Below are positions 1 through 7,992 of a DNA stretch of 11,890 nt, piece after piece (positions within the stretch are counted from its first letter, which is position 1; each line of letters begins with the position of its first letter). The notes beneath the pieces are model-generated. The model saw nothing but the letters and a program-made list of their open reading frames with translations, did no database searches and was not told where the DNA came from. A program made the position numbers and the translations under genes. Origin of the DNA: a bacterium (GTDB lineage: Bacteria; Ratteibacteria; UBA8468); NCBI GenBank assembly GCA_030672255.1, contig DAOVGU010000028.1, positions 1-11,890 on the forward strand. The letters are read 5' to 3'.

Positions 1-48
1 AAGGGGACTCAAGCAATATTATGGATATCTTGGAAGATGGTAGGTAAA

Positions 49-1092
49 ATGGTTGGTATTATCGGTTATGGTGCTTATATCCCCCGATACAGAATAAAGG
101 TAGAGGAGATTGCTAAGGTATGGGGGCAGGATGCAGAATCTATAAAAAAAGGACTCTTAATAAGAGAAAAGTCTGTCCCCTCACTTGATCAAGATATGGC
201 CACCATCTCTGTGGAAGCAGCCAAAAGAGCTATTAAGATGGCGGGAATAGACCCTGCTGAAATTGGAGCGGTCTATATCGGCTCCGAGTCAAAGCCCTAT
301 GCGGTCAAACCTTCCAGTGCTACGGTAGCAGAAGCTATTGGCTCTACGCCTGATATTCATACCGCTGACTATGAGTTTGCCTGTAAGGCTGGTACAGAAA
401 GTATCTTTGTTTGTTATAGTCTGGTCAAATCCGAGCTCATAAGATACGGTCTGGGGATAGGGGCGGATACCTCCCAGGGTGCTCCTGGTGATGCTTTAGA
501 ATATACTGCTGCCGCTGGTGGAGCCGCTTTCCTCATCGGCAAAGAAGAGCCTCTTGCGATTATAGAAGAGACCTATTCCTATACAACGGATACATTGGAC
601 TTCTGGCGAAGAGAAGGTGCTTTCTATCCGTCTCATGCTGGTCGCTTTACTGGAGAACCGGCCTATTTCAAACATGTTATCTCAGCTGCCAGAGGTATTA
701 TGGAGAAGAGCGACTTGAAGCCAAACGATTTTGATTATGTTGTTTTTCATCAGCCTAATGGGAAGTTCGCTTTGAAGGCAGGTAAAATCTTGGGGTTTAG
801 GAAAGAGCAGATTGAGCCGGGGTGGGTGGTCCCAGAGTTGGGCAATACCTACTCAGGTGCTTCACCCATTGGACTTGCATCTACCCTCGATGTAGCTGAG
901 CCAGACCAGAGGATCCTCGTAGTTTCTTATGGTTCGGGCTCAGGAAGTGACGGATTTATTTTCAAGACTACGGAAAGAATAAAAAAGGTAAAAGGAATAA
1001 ATCTCTCTGTAAAAGAAATGTTAAGGAAGAAAACATACATTGATTACGGAACATATGTCAAACTTAGAGAAAAGATTCAAATTTTTAAATAG
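49..1092 (+). CDS. Archaeal-type (short) hydroxymethylglutaryl-CoA synthase
   Basis: Thiolase-fold enzyme predicted to condense acetyl-CoA with acetoacetyl-CoA to HMG-CoA, the entry to the mevalonate pathway, in the cytosol. Counting from Met at 49, the protein has about 347 residues, the usual length of the archaeal/short HMGS family. It shows the family N-terminus (MVGIIGYGAYIPRYRI), a GSES-PYAVKP segment with the likely catalytic Glu near residue 80, the nucleophilic Cys in FACKAGT near 112, the active-site His in VFHQPNGKF near 234, and the typical C-terminal RKKTYIDYGTYVK segment. ATG 37 is an alternative start, but ATG 49 matches the family start and has AGG 4 bp upstream. Frames 2 and 3 upstream end in stops at 41-43 and 45-47, so an unseen upstream gene may abut it. 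In archaea this gene is commonly linked to a thiolase and a DUF35 protein; here a peptidase follows instead. Family assignment is firm; the pathway role is inferred. Confidence 0.9.
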   Translation: MVGIIGYGAYIPRYRIKVEEIAKVWGQDAESIKKGLLIREKSVPSLDQDMATISVEAAKRAIKMAGIDPAEIGAVYIGSESKPYAVKPSSATVAEAIGSTPDIHTADYEFACKAGTESIFVCYSLVKSELIRYGLGIGADTSQGAPGDALEYTAAAGGAAFLIGKEEPLAIIEETYSYTTDTLDFWRREGAFYPSHAGRFTGEPAYFKHVISAARGIMEKSDLKPNDFDYVVFHQPNGKFALKAGKILGFRKEQIEPGWVVPELGNTYSGASPIGLASTLDVAEPDQRILVVSYGSGSGSDGFIFKTTERIKKVKGINLSVKEMLRKKTYIDYGTYVKLREKIQIFK

Positions 1093-1096
1093 GAGG
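1091..1096 (+). promoter_or_regulatory. Strong Shine-Dalgarno site of the M28 peptidase gene
   Basis: A perfect AGGAGG lies 6 bp before ATG 1103 and overlaps the TAG stop of the HMGS gene (1090-1092). It fixes the start at 1103 rather than at the in-frame ATG at 1040 inside the HMGS gene, and it suggests translational coupling of the two genes. Confidence 0.85.
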
Positions 1097-1102
1097 ATAA
1101 TA

Positions 1103-2395
1103 ATGGAAGCAGATGAAAAAAAGATAGGTTCTTATCTTGAATATCTCTGTAAAAATATTGGCAACAGGTATTCAGGCTCAGAGAATGAAAAGAAGGCTAC
1201 GGATTTTATTGAAAAGAAATTTAAGAGTTTTGGTTTAGATACGCGTCAGGAGAAATTTAACTTTCCCAACTGGAATTATTCTTTCTCCGAAGCAACCGCC
1301 TTTTCAAAGAATAAATCCTATAAACTCCATCCCTTCCCGGTAGTCTACTCTACCTCCACTCCCTCTAAAGGGATTGAAGCTCCTTTAGTGTACTTAGAGA
1401 GAGCCAAAGAGGAAGACCTTAAAGGGATTGACCTTAAAGGAAAGATAGGCATTATCTTGGGAAGCCTTGGTGATAATGGCAGTCCAAAAAAACTGATAAA
1501 ACTGAATAATTCAGGTTTGGCGGCTATTTTTCTTATTAACCCTGAATTCCCCTTCTCCTGGCCGCTTAGTTTGGGACTATCCTCAGAGTGGGATAAGTAT
1601 GTTAAGATTCCCATAGTCTGTATTCCCTATTTTGAAGGTTATTCCTTAATAAAGGAAGGAGCAAAAAAGGCTAAAATCAAGGTAAAAGCAAGGAGATTCG
1701 TCTCCTCTTCCTCCAATGTGATCGGGGAAATTAAAGGGAAAAGCAAGGAGACCGTGGTTATCTGCAGCCATCACGATACTGTTCTTTCATTGGGTGTAGG
1801 AGCAGATGATAATGGGTGTGGCACCGCCTTTGTTCTTGAGTTGGCCAGACTATTTAGCAAGGATAAACCTTATAGGACTATCCGTTTTATCACCTTTGGA
1901 GTAGAAGAAAAACGTTCTGCTGGAGCAGATTATCATATCAGAAACCCGAAGAACATAAAGGATATTATTTTGGCTATCAATGCCGATACTATTGGCTCCG
2001 TAATAGGTATAAACTCAATTTACACTACTGGCTCTGTAGTTCTACGAAGATTCGTCAAAAGGATAGCCAAAGAGAACAATTTCTCTACTGTTATCCCACA
2101 AGGAATCTGCCCCTGGTGGAGTGACCATTTCTCCTTTAATTTAGTTGGGATTCCCGCTATCTGGTTTAACAGACATAACTCTTTAATTGGCCCGTGGAAT
2201 GTCCACAGCAAACAGGATAATTTAGAGAATATCTCTTTTTCTGTGATTGCTAAAGCAACAGATTTAGCTTATAAAATGGTCAAGGAAATTGCCTATTCCA
2301 AAGAATTACCCTTCCCTAAAGGGATTCCAAACCACCAAAGAAGAGAAATTGAAAGGATGGCCAAGAGACTACAGATTTCTAAAATATCTAATTGA
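1103..2395 (+). CDS. M28-family zinc aminopeptidase-like protein with PA-like insert
   Basis: Predicted cytosolic co-catalytic zinc metallopeptidase of the M28 (aminopeptidase Y/S) family, 430 residues from ATG 1103. The metal-binding motifs appear in the expected order: SHHDT with H223 and D225, GADDN with the bridging Asp near 236, GVEEK with the general-base/ligand Glu pair 268-269, NADTIG with D295, and SDHFSF with H342. Residues about 90-200, before the first zinc motif, resemble a protease-associated (PA) insert (APLVYLERAKEEDLKG, then GKIGIILG). No signal peptide or membrane segment is seen, which is unusual because many PA-containing M28 enzymes are exported. The start follows from the SD at 1091-1096. 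Substrate unknown: N-terminal amino acids, dipeptides or an acylated small molecule are all possible. Its position between a mevalonate-type gene and the URO-D block gives no functional clue. Some M28 members act as amidohydrolases or cyclases, so peptidase activity is inferred. Confidence 0.88.
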   Translation: MEADEKKIGSYLEYLCKNIGNRYSGSENEKKATDFIEKKFKSFGLDTRQEKFNFPNWNYSFSEATAFSKNKSYKLHPFPVVYSTSTPSKGIEAPLVYLERAKEEDLKGIDLKGKIGIILGSLGDNGSPKKLIKLNNSGLAAIFLINPEFPFSWPLSLGLSSEWDKYVKIPIVCIPYFEGYSLIKEGAKKAKIKVKARRFVSSSSNVIGEIKGKSKETVVICSHHDTVLSLGVGADDNGCGTAFVLELARLFSKDKPYRTIRFITFGVEEKRSAGADYHIRNPKNIKDIILAINADTIGSVIGINSIYTTGSVVLRRFVKRIAKENNFSTVIPQGICPWWSDHFSFNLVGIPAIWFNRHNSLIGPWNVHSKQDNLENISFSVIAKATDLAYKMVKEIAYSKELPFPKGIPNHQRREIERMAKRLQISKISN

Positions 2396-2470
2396 TAAAT
2401 TAAGATTACAAAAAGAGGAGAAAGAAAAGGTGTTTTTTAAAAACAGCGAAAAGATTATTTCTTAATTAGG

Positions 2471-3586
2471 ATGACCCCAGAAATTAATCTTTTAAAAAGG
2501 TATTGGCAAAAACCCTCCCCGGATATAGAAAAGTTTAAGAGGGTAATTCGGCGAGAGAAGATTGGCTATCTTCCCTTTGCCGAACTGGGAGTAAACCAGG
2601 ATGTAATGAGATTTATTACGGAAAGATATTTTGGCAGAAGATGGGTCGAACGTGGCAAAGATATAGAATCGCAAAAATTATACTGGAAAAATATTATTCA
2701 TTTCTACTACAAGATGGGCTATGATTACGTGAAAGTGGGGAAAGCTATAGAATTTCCCACCTTAATGCGTAAAGGTAAGGATACCGCTTCGCTTTCTCGA
2801 GCTCAACGGGAATGGACAGTCAACAAAGGTTTGATCTCTTCCTGGGAAGATTTTGAAAGGTACCCCTGGCCAGAGGTAAAGGAATCCTCCTTCTGGTTCT
2901 ATAAGTTTGTTTCTCAGAATCTCCCTGAAGGGATGGGGATTTTAGCCTGCCCATTAGGGGGAGGGATTTTAGAATATGGTATAAATATATTGGTAGGATA
3001 TCAGACCCTGTGTTATCTTCTTTACGATGACCCAAAATTAGTAGAGGCAATCTTCGAAAGAATAGGAAAAATACTTCTGCGTTCCTATAAATCAGTGATT
3101 GGTTTGGATAAATTGGCAGGCTTTTTTCAGGGAGATGATATGGGCCATAAGACCGGAACCCTGATCTCTCCCGCCCTCCTGCGTAAGTATATCTTACCTT
3201 ACCATAAAAAGGCGGCAGAGATTGCCCATCAAAATAATTTAGTGTATATCCTCCATTCCTGTGGAAATCTTGAGAGCATTATGGAGGATTTGATCGAGAA
3301 GGTAAAGATAGATGGAAAACATTCATTTGAGGATACGATCATACCCGTAGCCGACTTCAAGAAAAGGTATGGGGAAAGAATTGCCATTTTGGGAGGGGTG
3401 GATATGAATAAGTTAGCTTCCTTACCGGGAGAAAAACTGCGAAGGTATATTCAGGGAATTATTAAGGAATGCGCTCCAAGTGGTGGCTATCTTTTAGGTT
3501 CGGGAAATACAATAGCCAATTATGTCCCGGTGGAAAATTATTTCTTAATGCTTGAGGAAGGGTTAAAGTGGCGTAATAAGAGTTAA
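2471..3586 (+). CDS. URO-D superfamily methyltransferase-like protein (HxC type)
   Basis: TIM-barrel protein of the uroporphyrinogen decarboxylase superfamily, 371 residues, not a heme-pathway HemE. The N-terminus has the recurrent PDIEKFKRVIRREK..LPFAEL pattern. GDDMGHKTGTLISPALLRK lies at 221-239 and ILHSCGNLES at 260-269, followed by ILGGVDMNKLA near 306-316. The HxC pair (H262, C264) matches the zinc-binding start of the MtaA/MtbA cobamide methyltransferase motif HxC...C. The distal cysteine is not in its usual place: the corresponding C-terminal segment reads LLGSGNTIANYVPVENY (about 341-357) with Ser. C334 nearby is the only late cysteine. It probably transfers a methyl or other one-carbon group to or from a corrinoid, but this is inferred from fold and motif. 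ATG 2471 has AGG directly against it, a poor SD. It is the first of two adjacent URO-D genes with a 9-bp gap. The 75 bp upstream shows no clear promoter. Confidence 0.82.
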   Translation: MTPEINLLKRYWQKPSPDIEKFKRVIRREKIGYLPFAELGVNQDVMRFITERYFGRRWVERGKDIESQKLYWKNIIHFYYKMGYDYVKVGKAIEFPTLMRKGKDTASLSRAQREWTVNKGLISSWEDFERYPWPEVKESSFWFYKFVSQNLPEGMGILACPLGGGILEYGINILVGYQTLCYLLYDDPKLVEAIFERIGKILLRSYKSVIGLDKLAGFFQGDDMGHKTGTLISPALLRKYILPYHKKAAEIAHQNNLVYILHSCGNLESIMEDLIEKVKIDGKHSFEDTIIPVADFKKRYGERIAILGGVDMNKLASLPGEKLRRYIQGIIKECAPSGGYLLGSGNTIANYVPVENYFLMLEEGLKWRNKS

Positions 3587-3595
3587 ATCTTTAAG

Positions 3596-4573
3596 ATGAA
3601 TAGTCGAGAAATTGTTAAACGCGCCATAAAATTTAATAGACCTGAAAGGGTCCCCCTCTTTTTTCCTTGGCTGGGAGTCTCTGATATTCACTATTTTAAA
3701 TTGAAGAACAGACCTAAAATTGAAGGCAAGGATCAATGGGGAACCGTTTGGAGAAAACCAGATTCAAAAACCGGAATAGTTAACATGGGCTATGTAATTG
3801 ATGTCCCGATCAAGAATCTGAATGAAGTAGAAACTCACAAGTTTCCCAATCCATCTGAGCCTTTCAGATATGAGGATCTGGAAAAAGAGATTGAAAGAGC
3901 CGGCGAGAAATACCGGCTCTTGGGTTGGCTCAATTTCTTTGAAAAAGCTTGGGAACTTTGTGGTATAGAAAATCTTTTCATCGCCTTTTATGAAAAGCCA
4001 GAGCAGATTCATAAACTTCTGGAGAGGATAAGCGACTACATTATGGAAATTTTGCAGAATATTCAAAAATACAAGGGAAAAATTGATGGGTTTTATTTTG
4101 GCGATGACTGGGGAACAGAAAACAGCTTATGGGTTAGTATCAAAACCTTTAGAGAGTTCTTTAAGCCAAGATACAAGGAGATAATTTCCAAAGTCCATTC
4201 TCTTGGTATGGATGTCTGGCTACATTCGGATGGAAGGATAAATGAGGTTATTGAGGAGTTTATCGCTATTGGTTTGGATGTCGTAAATATTCAATCTCCT
4301 CATGTCTTGGGAATAGAGGAAATATCAAGAAGATATTCGGGAAGAATTGCCTTTAATTGCACAGTGGATCTCCAGAAAACCCTGCCGTTTGCTTCAAAAA
4401 GAGAGATAGAAAATGAGGCAAAAATGCTTATTGAAAAATGGGGGACACCGGAAGGTGGCTTTATTGGGACCGACTACGGAGCAACCCAGGAAGACCATAT
4501 CGCTATCGGTGTGAGTAAAGAAAGGGTCTGCTGGATGCTGGAAGCATTCAGAAGGTATGGAAATTACAAATAA
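3596..4573 (+). CDS. URO-D superfamily methyltransferase-like protein (HxD type)
   Basis: Second URO-D superfamily protein, 325 residues, of a different subgroup from its neighbour. It starts with the common MNSREIVKRAIKFNRPERVPL segment (ATG 3596). It has GDDWGTENSLWVS at 169-181 followed by FREFFKPRYKEII, and WLHSDGRINEVIEEFI at 208-223. Here the HxC position is HSD (H210, D212), so the zinc-thiolate site of MtaA/MtbA is absent and a different metal or an acid-base role is likely. The C-terminal GGFIGTDYGATQEDHIAIGV (287-306) closes the barrel. Proteins of this kind are often annotated as HemE but occur in anaerobes beside corrinoid proteins and Fe-S activators; the substrate is unknown. 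The start has only a weak SD, and the stop is 8 bp from the next gene, so it is probably co-transcribed with the genes on both sides. The last 64 coding bases recur at 7995-8058 as a gene remnant. Confidence 0.82.
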   Translation: MNSREIVKRAIKFNRPERVPLFFPWLGVSDIHYFKLKNRPKIEGKDQWGTVWRKPDSKTGIVNMGYVIDVPIKNLNEVETHKFPNPSEPFRYEDLEKEIERAGEKYRLLGWLNFFEKAWELCGIENLFIAFYEKPEQIHKLLERISDYIMEILQNIQKYKGKIDGFYFGDDWGTENSLWVSIKTFREFFKPRYKEIISKVHSLGMDVWLHSDGRINEVIEEFIAIGLDVVNIQSPHVLGIEEISRRYSGRIAFNCTVDLQKTLPFASKREIENEAKMLIEKWGTPEGGFIGTDYGATQEDHIAIGVSKERVCWMLEAFRRYGNYK

Positions 4574-4581
4574 GAGAAAAA

Positions 4582-7008
4582 ATGAAGATTAGTAGATTAA
4601 CAGAGGTGATTAAGGCTTTTTCCATTGATGAGGGAGCGGATTTAGTGGGAATAGCGCCGGTAGAACGCTGGAAAAATGCGCCGATTGAATTAAGTCCACA
4701 AGGGATTTGGCCAGAGGCAAAGTCGGTAATTGTTATTGCTGTTAATCTCACTGATGCCGGTGTGGAATTAGTAGGAATAGATAATCCGCAGGAGGCAGGT
4801 ATTGGTAAGATACCTGCTTGGGTTCAATTAGACCATATTGCTTTTCGCATCGGAAAATTCATTGAGAAAAAGGGTTTCAATGCCTTACCAATAGTAAACA
4901 CGTCTCTTTGGAGATATAGACCATATAAAAATATTGATAATGGTAATTCTTTTTTACCCGATATCTCCCATATTCATGCGGGAGCAGCGGCAGGATTGGG
5001 TGAAATTGGATATAGCGGTTTGCTTATTACCCCTGAATTTGGTCCCAGGATAAGGTTGAGTTCAATAATTACTAATGCTCCATTAGAACCGAATCCAATG
5101 TATGATGGACCACCACTCTGCGATAGGTGTATGGTATGCGTTCGTGCATGTAACAGAAGCGGTACTAGGGCCCTTACTAAAGAAACTAATGGGGAATGTG
5201 TAGTAAAAATAGGAGGAAAAAAATATACCTATGTCAAAATCAACAAATGGCGTTGTGCATGGGGAGAACACTTCTCTATTGATTTGGAGTCAATTCCCAT
5301 ACCTGAAAAAATAAATGAAAAAACTGTTATAGAGGCTCTTAAAAAATATGATGTTAAAGGATGGCTACAGGGGCGCTGTCAGATGTATTGTCTTCCTCCT
5401 CACTTACGGGATAAAACTTCTGAGAATGGTAAACCCTATCATAAAAAGAAGCAATTCACTGCTTTAAATGAGTTTCCTAATGATAATCGGGTCGTGACCG
5501 GAGAGGTAAAACGAATAGCTATTCAGAAAGGAGTAGATTTAGTAAAGATAGTTTCCTTGGATGATTTCAGAGATTTAGGCGTAAACCTTAAAAATTATTT
5601 ACCTGATGCTCACTCGGCCATTATTCTGGGAGTAGAAAATGTTAAAGGAGGAGAGGAGAAAAAAATAGAAAAAAGAGATTATGCCCGTAGTGAGTATCCA
5701 CGCATGGAGGAGATTAAGGAAGGAATGCAGGAAAATTATCTTGCCTCCGACATTGCCCAACAGAGATTGGCGTTTATTGGATTTGGTGTTACAAAATATT
5801 TGGAGAGTCTTGGTTATTCAGTACTCTGCTGTGTAAAATACTTGGAAATATTGGGTGACAAATTAAAAGTCCTTTCAGGGAATAATAAGGACCAAAGAAT
5901 GGGTTTGATTATTACCAGTGCTCCTCTCTTTGCTGATGTCCGGAAAAAAGCAACTGTTTTTAAGGAAAAAGAAGTAGAAACAACAGCAAAAAAGAGTTGC
6001 AAGAGATTCACTGCACAAATTAAGGCTTTAGCTATTCAGAGAGGAGCAGATTTAATTGGAATAGCGCCGGTGGAGCGGTTTCAGGAAATTGACCGACAAT
6101 TAGAAGAAATTGCTATACGAGAGGAAAGGGATGATTATTTCATAGTGCAAGACGTAGGAAGAATGTCAAAAGGCCCTTTTGTTCCTAAAGTCATCCCCAA
6201 AAAACTAAAGGTCAAGACCCCATTCAATTATCTTTCTGATGCTAAATCAGTTATTGTTTTGGGAATGCATTATTTTGATGCTGCTTTGGAGACAGCGGGT
6301 AAACCTCCAGCAGAAGCGGTGGGTCCCTATGGTTTTGCTCAATCAGAAACAATATCTCAACTTGATGATATTGCCTTAGACGTAATAAAGTTATTAAGAG
6401 ATAATGGTTATGAATCAGTATTTAGTTATGACCTCACTGGATTGGCAGGTTTAGTCACAGGTTCCTGCGCAAGCGGGAGGTCATACTATGGTATGCCCTG
6501 GAGAGGAGCCGGATTATACCCTGCTGCAACAGCCAATCGTTATGCTGCAATAGCGGCTGGGCTGGGTGAATTAGGATGGTCAGGCCTTGTCCTCACACCA
6601 GAGTATGGAGTAAGACAACGCTTTGTTTCTATAATTACTAATGCCTCATTAAATCCGGACCCCATTTATCAAGGACCTTCCTTATGTAAAAGATGTTTCA
6701 AATGTGTGGGCGCCTGTCCAGTCAGTGCCCTGAGTAAAGACAAAAAAATCAGTTTGAAGATTGGGAACAAAGTTTTTGAATATGGTGCTTGCGAAAGGTT
6801 ACGTTGCGATTGGGCAAAAAGGTATGGCCTTATAGGAGATACTGGTCCAAAATATATCGGTTCTCAGACCAACATCATGCCACCTGAAGAGATTACTCCT
6901 GATAACCTGTGCGAAGCTCTCAAGCGGATTGACCCATTACAAAAGGCTTGTATGTGCATTGTAGAGAAGTGTATAGAGGTATGCAGCCCAAATAAAATGA
7001 AGTGCTAA
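4582..7008 (+). CDS. Triple-module QueG/reductive-dehalogenase-like Fe-S protein
   Basis: An 808-residue soluble protein made of three tandem copies of one domain type related to QueG and reductive dehalogenases. Module 1 (about 1-285) starts with EGADLVGIAPVERW, has EAKSVIVIAV (45-54), AAAGLGEIGYSGLLITPEFG (135-154) and a ferredoxin-type cluster C180-C183-C186-C190. Module 2 (about 305-460) keeps QKGVDLVKIVSLDDF, DAHSAIILGV and GLIITSAPL but lacks the AAGLGEIG segment and every cluster cysteine, so it is degenerate. Module 3 (about 474-808) has RGADLIGIAPVERF, DAKSVIVLGM, IAAGLGELGWSGLVLTPEYG and C702-C705-C708-C712-P. Modules 1 and 3 also share an RC(A/D)W cysteine (C225, C742) and a CxxxC pair (266/270, 797/801), probably for a second [4Fe-4S] cluster. 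No Tat or Sec signal is seen, unlike respiratory RdhA. Family knowledge suggests electron transfer or cobamide-linked reduction; the actual reaction is unknown. It lies directly behind two URO-D genes and before a single-module paralogue. Confidence 0.82.
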   Translation: MKISRLTEVIKAFSIDEGADLVGIAPVERWKNAPIELSPQGIWPEAKSVIVIAVNLTDAGVELVGIDNPQEAGIGKIPAWVQLDHIAFRIGKFIEKKGFNALPIVNTSLWRYRPYKNIDNGNSFLPDISHIHAGAAAGLGEIGYSGLLITPEFGPRIRLSSIITNAPLEPNPMYDGPPLCDRCMVCVRACNRSGTRALTKETNGECVVKIGGKKYTYVKINKWRCAWGEHFSIDLESIPIPEKINEKTVIEALKKYDVKGWLQGRCQMYCLPPHLRDKTSENGKPYHKKKQFTALNEFPNDNRVVTGEVKRIAIQKGVDLVKIVSLDDFRDLGVNLKNYLPDAHSAIILGVENVKGGEEKKIEKRDYARSEYPRMEEIKEGMQENYLASDIAQQRLAFIGFGVTKYLESLGYSVLCCVKYLEILGDKLKVLSGNNKDQRMGLIITSAPLFADVRKKATVFKEKEVETTAKKSCKRFTAQIKALAIQRGADLIGIAPVERFQEIDRQLEEIAIREERDDYFIVQDVGRMSKGPFVPKVIPKKLKVKTPFNYLSDAKSVIVLGMHYFDAALETAGKPPAEAVGPYGFAQSETISQLDDIALDVIKLLRDNGYESVFSYDLTGLAGLVTGSCASGRSYYGMPWRGAGLYPAATANRYAAIAAGLGELGWSGLVLTPEYGVRQRFVSIITNASLNPDPIYQGPSLCKRCFKCVGACPVSALSKDKKISLKIGNKVFEYGACERLRCDWAKRYGLIGDTGPKYIGSQTNIMPPEEITPDNLCEALKRIDPLQKACMCIVEKCIEVCSPNKMKC

Positions 7009-7023
7009 AATGAAAGGGGATAT

Positions 7024-7992
7024 ATGCTAAAGGCAAAGGATGTAAAGACATTTGCCAAGAAATCTGGCGCAGATTTAGTTGGTATAGCTTCGATGGACAG
7101 GTTTGCAGAAGCACCAAAACAGATGGATCCCAGGTACATCTTCCCGGAAGCAAAAGCAATGATTGTGATGGGTTTTAGAATTCCCAGAGGATGTTTTAGA
7201 GGAATAGAGGAAGGAACATACTTTATCTCTTATACAACTGTTGGTTATGCAAATTTAAATAAATTTATCATGCCAACCACATTACGGAAAGTCACATTAT
7301 TTTTAGAAGATAATGGTTATGAAGCGGTGCCAATGCCGATGAGCGATGCCCTCTCTGCAGTAAGTGAGGTTACCGGAGAAAAGGGAAAGACCGAAACTAT
7401 CCCTGTTTCTCCCGAGAAACCTGCTCCTGATGTATTTATTCATTTCCGTCTGGCAGCGGTGGCTGCCGGGTTAGGTGAGATAGGTTACAGTAAACTACTT
7501 CTTACTCCTGAATTCGGTCCGCGCCAGAGAGTTATTGCCTTACTTACCGATGCTCCCTTAGAACCTGACCCATTATTTTCTGGCAAGCTCTGTGACCGCT
7601 GTATGCTCTGTGTCAAGAATTGTCCGGGAAAAGCAATAAGTGCTACCGAGACAGTAAAGGTAAATATTGGTGGAAAGGAATGTGAATGGGGGAAATTGGA
7701 TACCTTAAAATGTTCAGTTGCTTACGCTGGAGGGGTAAAGGAATTTTCTCCCTTTTTCCCACAGGATACAGTGTTTCAACCCACTGGTGAGTGTAGATCT
7801 GGCGATGGGAGACCAGAGTTAAAAAAGATAATGCCAGTTACAGAAAGGACTCTTTCTGGACTCGGGCACTGGCCTGCGATTGGAGGAGGGAAGGGTTGTA
7901 TCAGGGAATGTATGATTCACCTCGAAAAGGAAGGCAAACTTAAGGCAAAATTTCATGAGCCTTTCAGAAAAAAGAAGTCCTGGTCATTATAA
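7024..7992 (+). CDS. Single-module QueG/reductive-dehalogenase-like Fe-S protein
   Basis: A 322-residue paralogue of modules 1 and 3 of the preceding 808-residue protein. It starts with KKSGADLVGIASMDRF (13-28) and has EAKAMIVMGF (42-51), AAVAAGLGEIGYSKLLLTPE (144-163), a ferredoxin-type cluster C190-C193-C196-C200-P, then C220, C230 and a C-terminal CxxxC (292/296) in GCIRECMIHLE. It ends in FHEPFRKKKSW, which looks like a complete natural C-terminus. One or two [4Fe-4S] clusters are expected; no signal peptide or membrane segment is present. AAAGGGG at 7013-7019 gives an SD 4 bp before the ATG, and the gap to the upstream gene is 15 bp, so it is in the same operon. The role is inferred: electron supply or reductive activation for the URO-D/corrinoid chemistry, or an independent reductase. 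Annotation as epoxyqueuosine reductase would probably be wrong, since the operon has no queuosine context. Confidence 0.83.
   Translation: MLKAKDVKTFAKKSGADLVGIASMDRFAEAPKQMDPRYIFPEAKAMIVMGFRIPRGCFRGIEEGTYFISYTTVGYANLNKFIMPTTLRKVTLFLEDNGYEAVPMPMSDALSAVSEVTGEKGKTETIPVSPEKPAPDVFIHFRLAAVAAGLGEIGYSKLLLTPEFGPRQRVIALLTDAPLEPDPLFSGKLCDRCMLCVKNCPGKAISATETVKVNIGGKECEWGKLDTLKCSVAYAGGVKEFSPFFPQDTVFQPTGECRSGDGRPELKKIMPVTERTLSGLGHWPAIGGGKGCIRECMIHLEKEGKLKAKFHEPFRKKKSWSL

Noticed and set aside
1..47. End of an upstream gene (frame 3 stop at 45-47 or frame 2 stop at 41-43)
   Set aside because: Only 13 or 14 codons are visible and neither tail is recognisable, so no gene can be called.
1040..1102. Upstream ATG at 1040 as start of the M28 peptidase
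   Set aside because: It lies inside the HMGS gene, has no SD, and a perfect AGGAGG precedes ATG 1103.
2471..4573. Heme biosynthesis (hemE) for the URO-D genes
   Set aside because: Neither protein shows a recognisable HemE N-terminal active-site region, two divergent copies are adjacent, no other heme genes are near, and the HxC/HxD motifs fit the methyltransferase-like branches.
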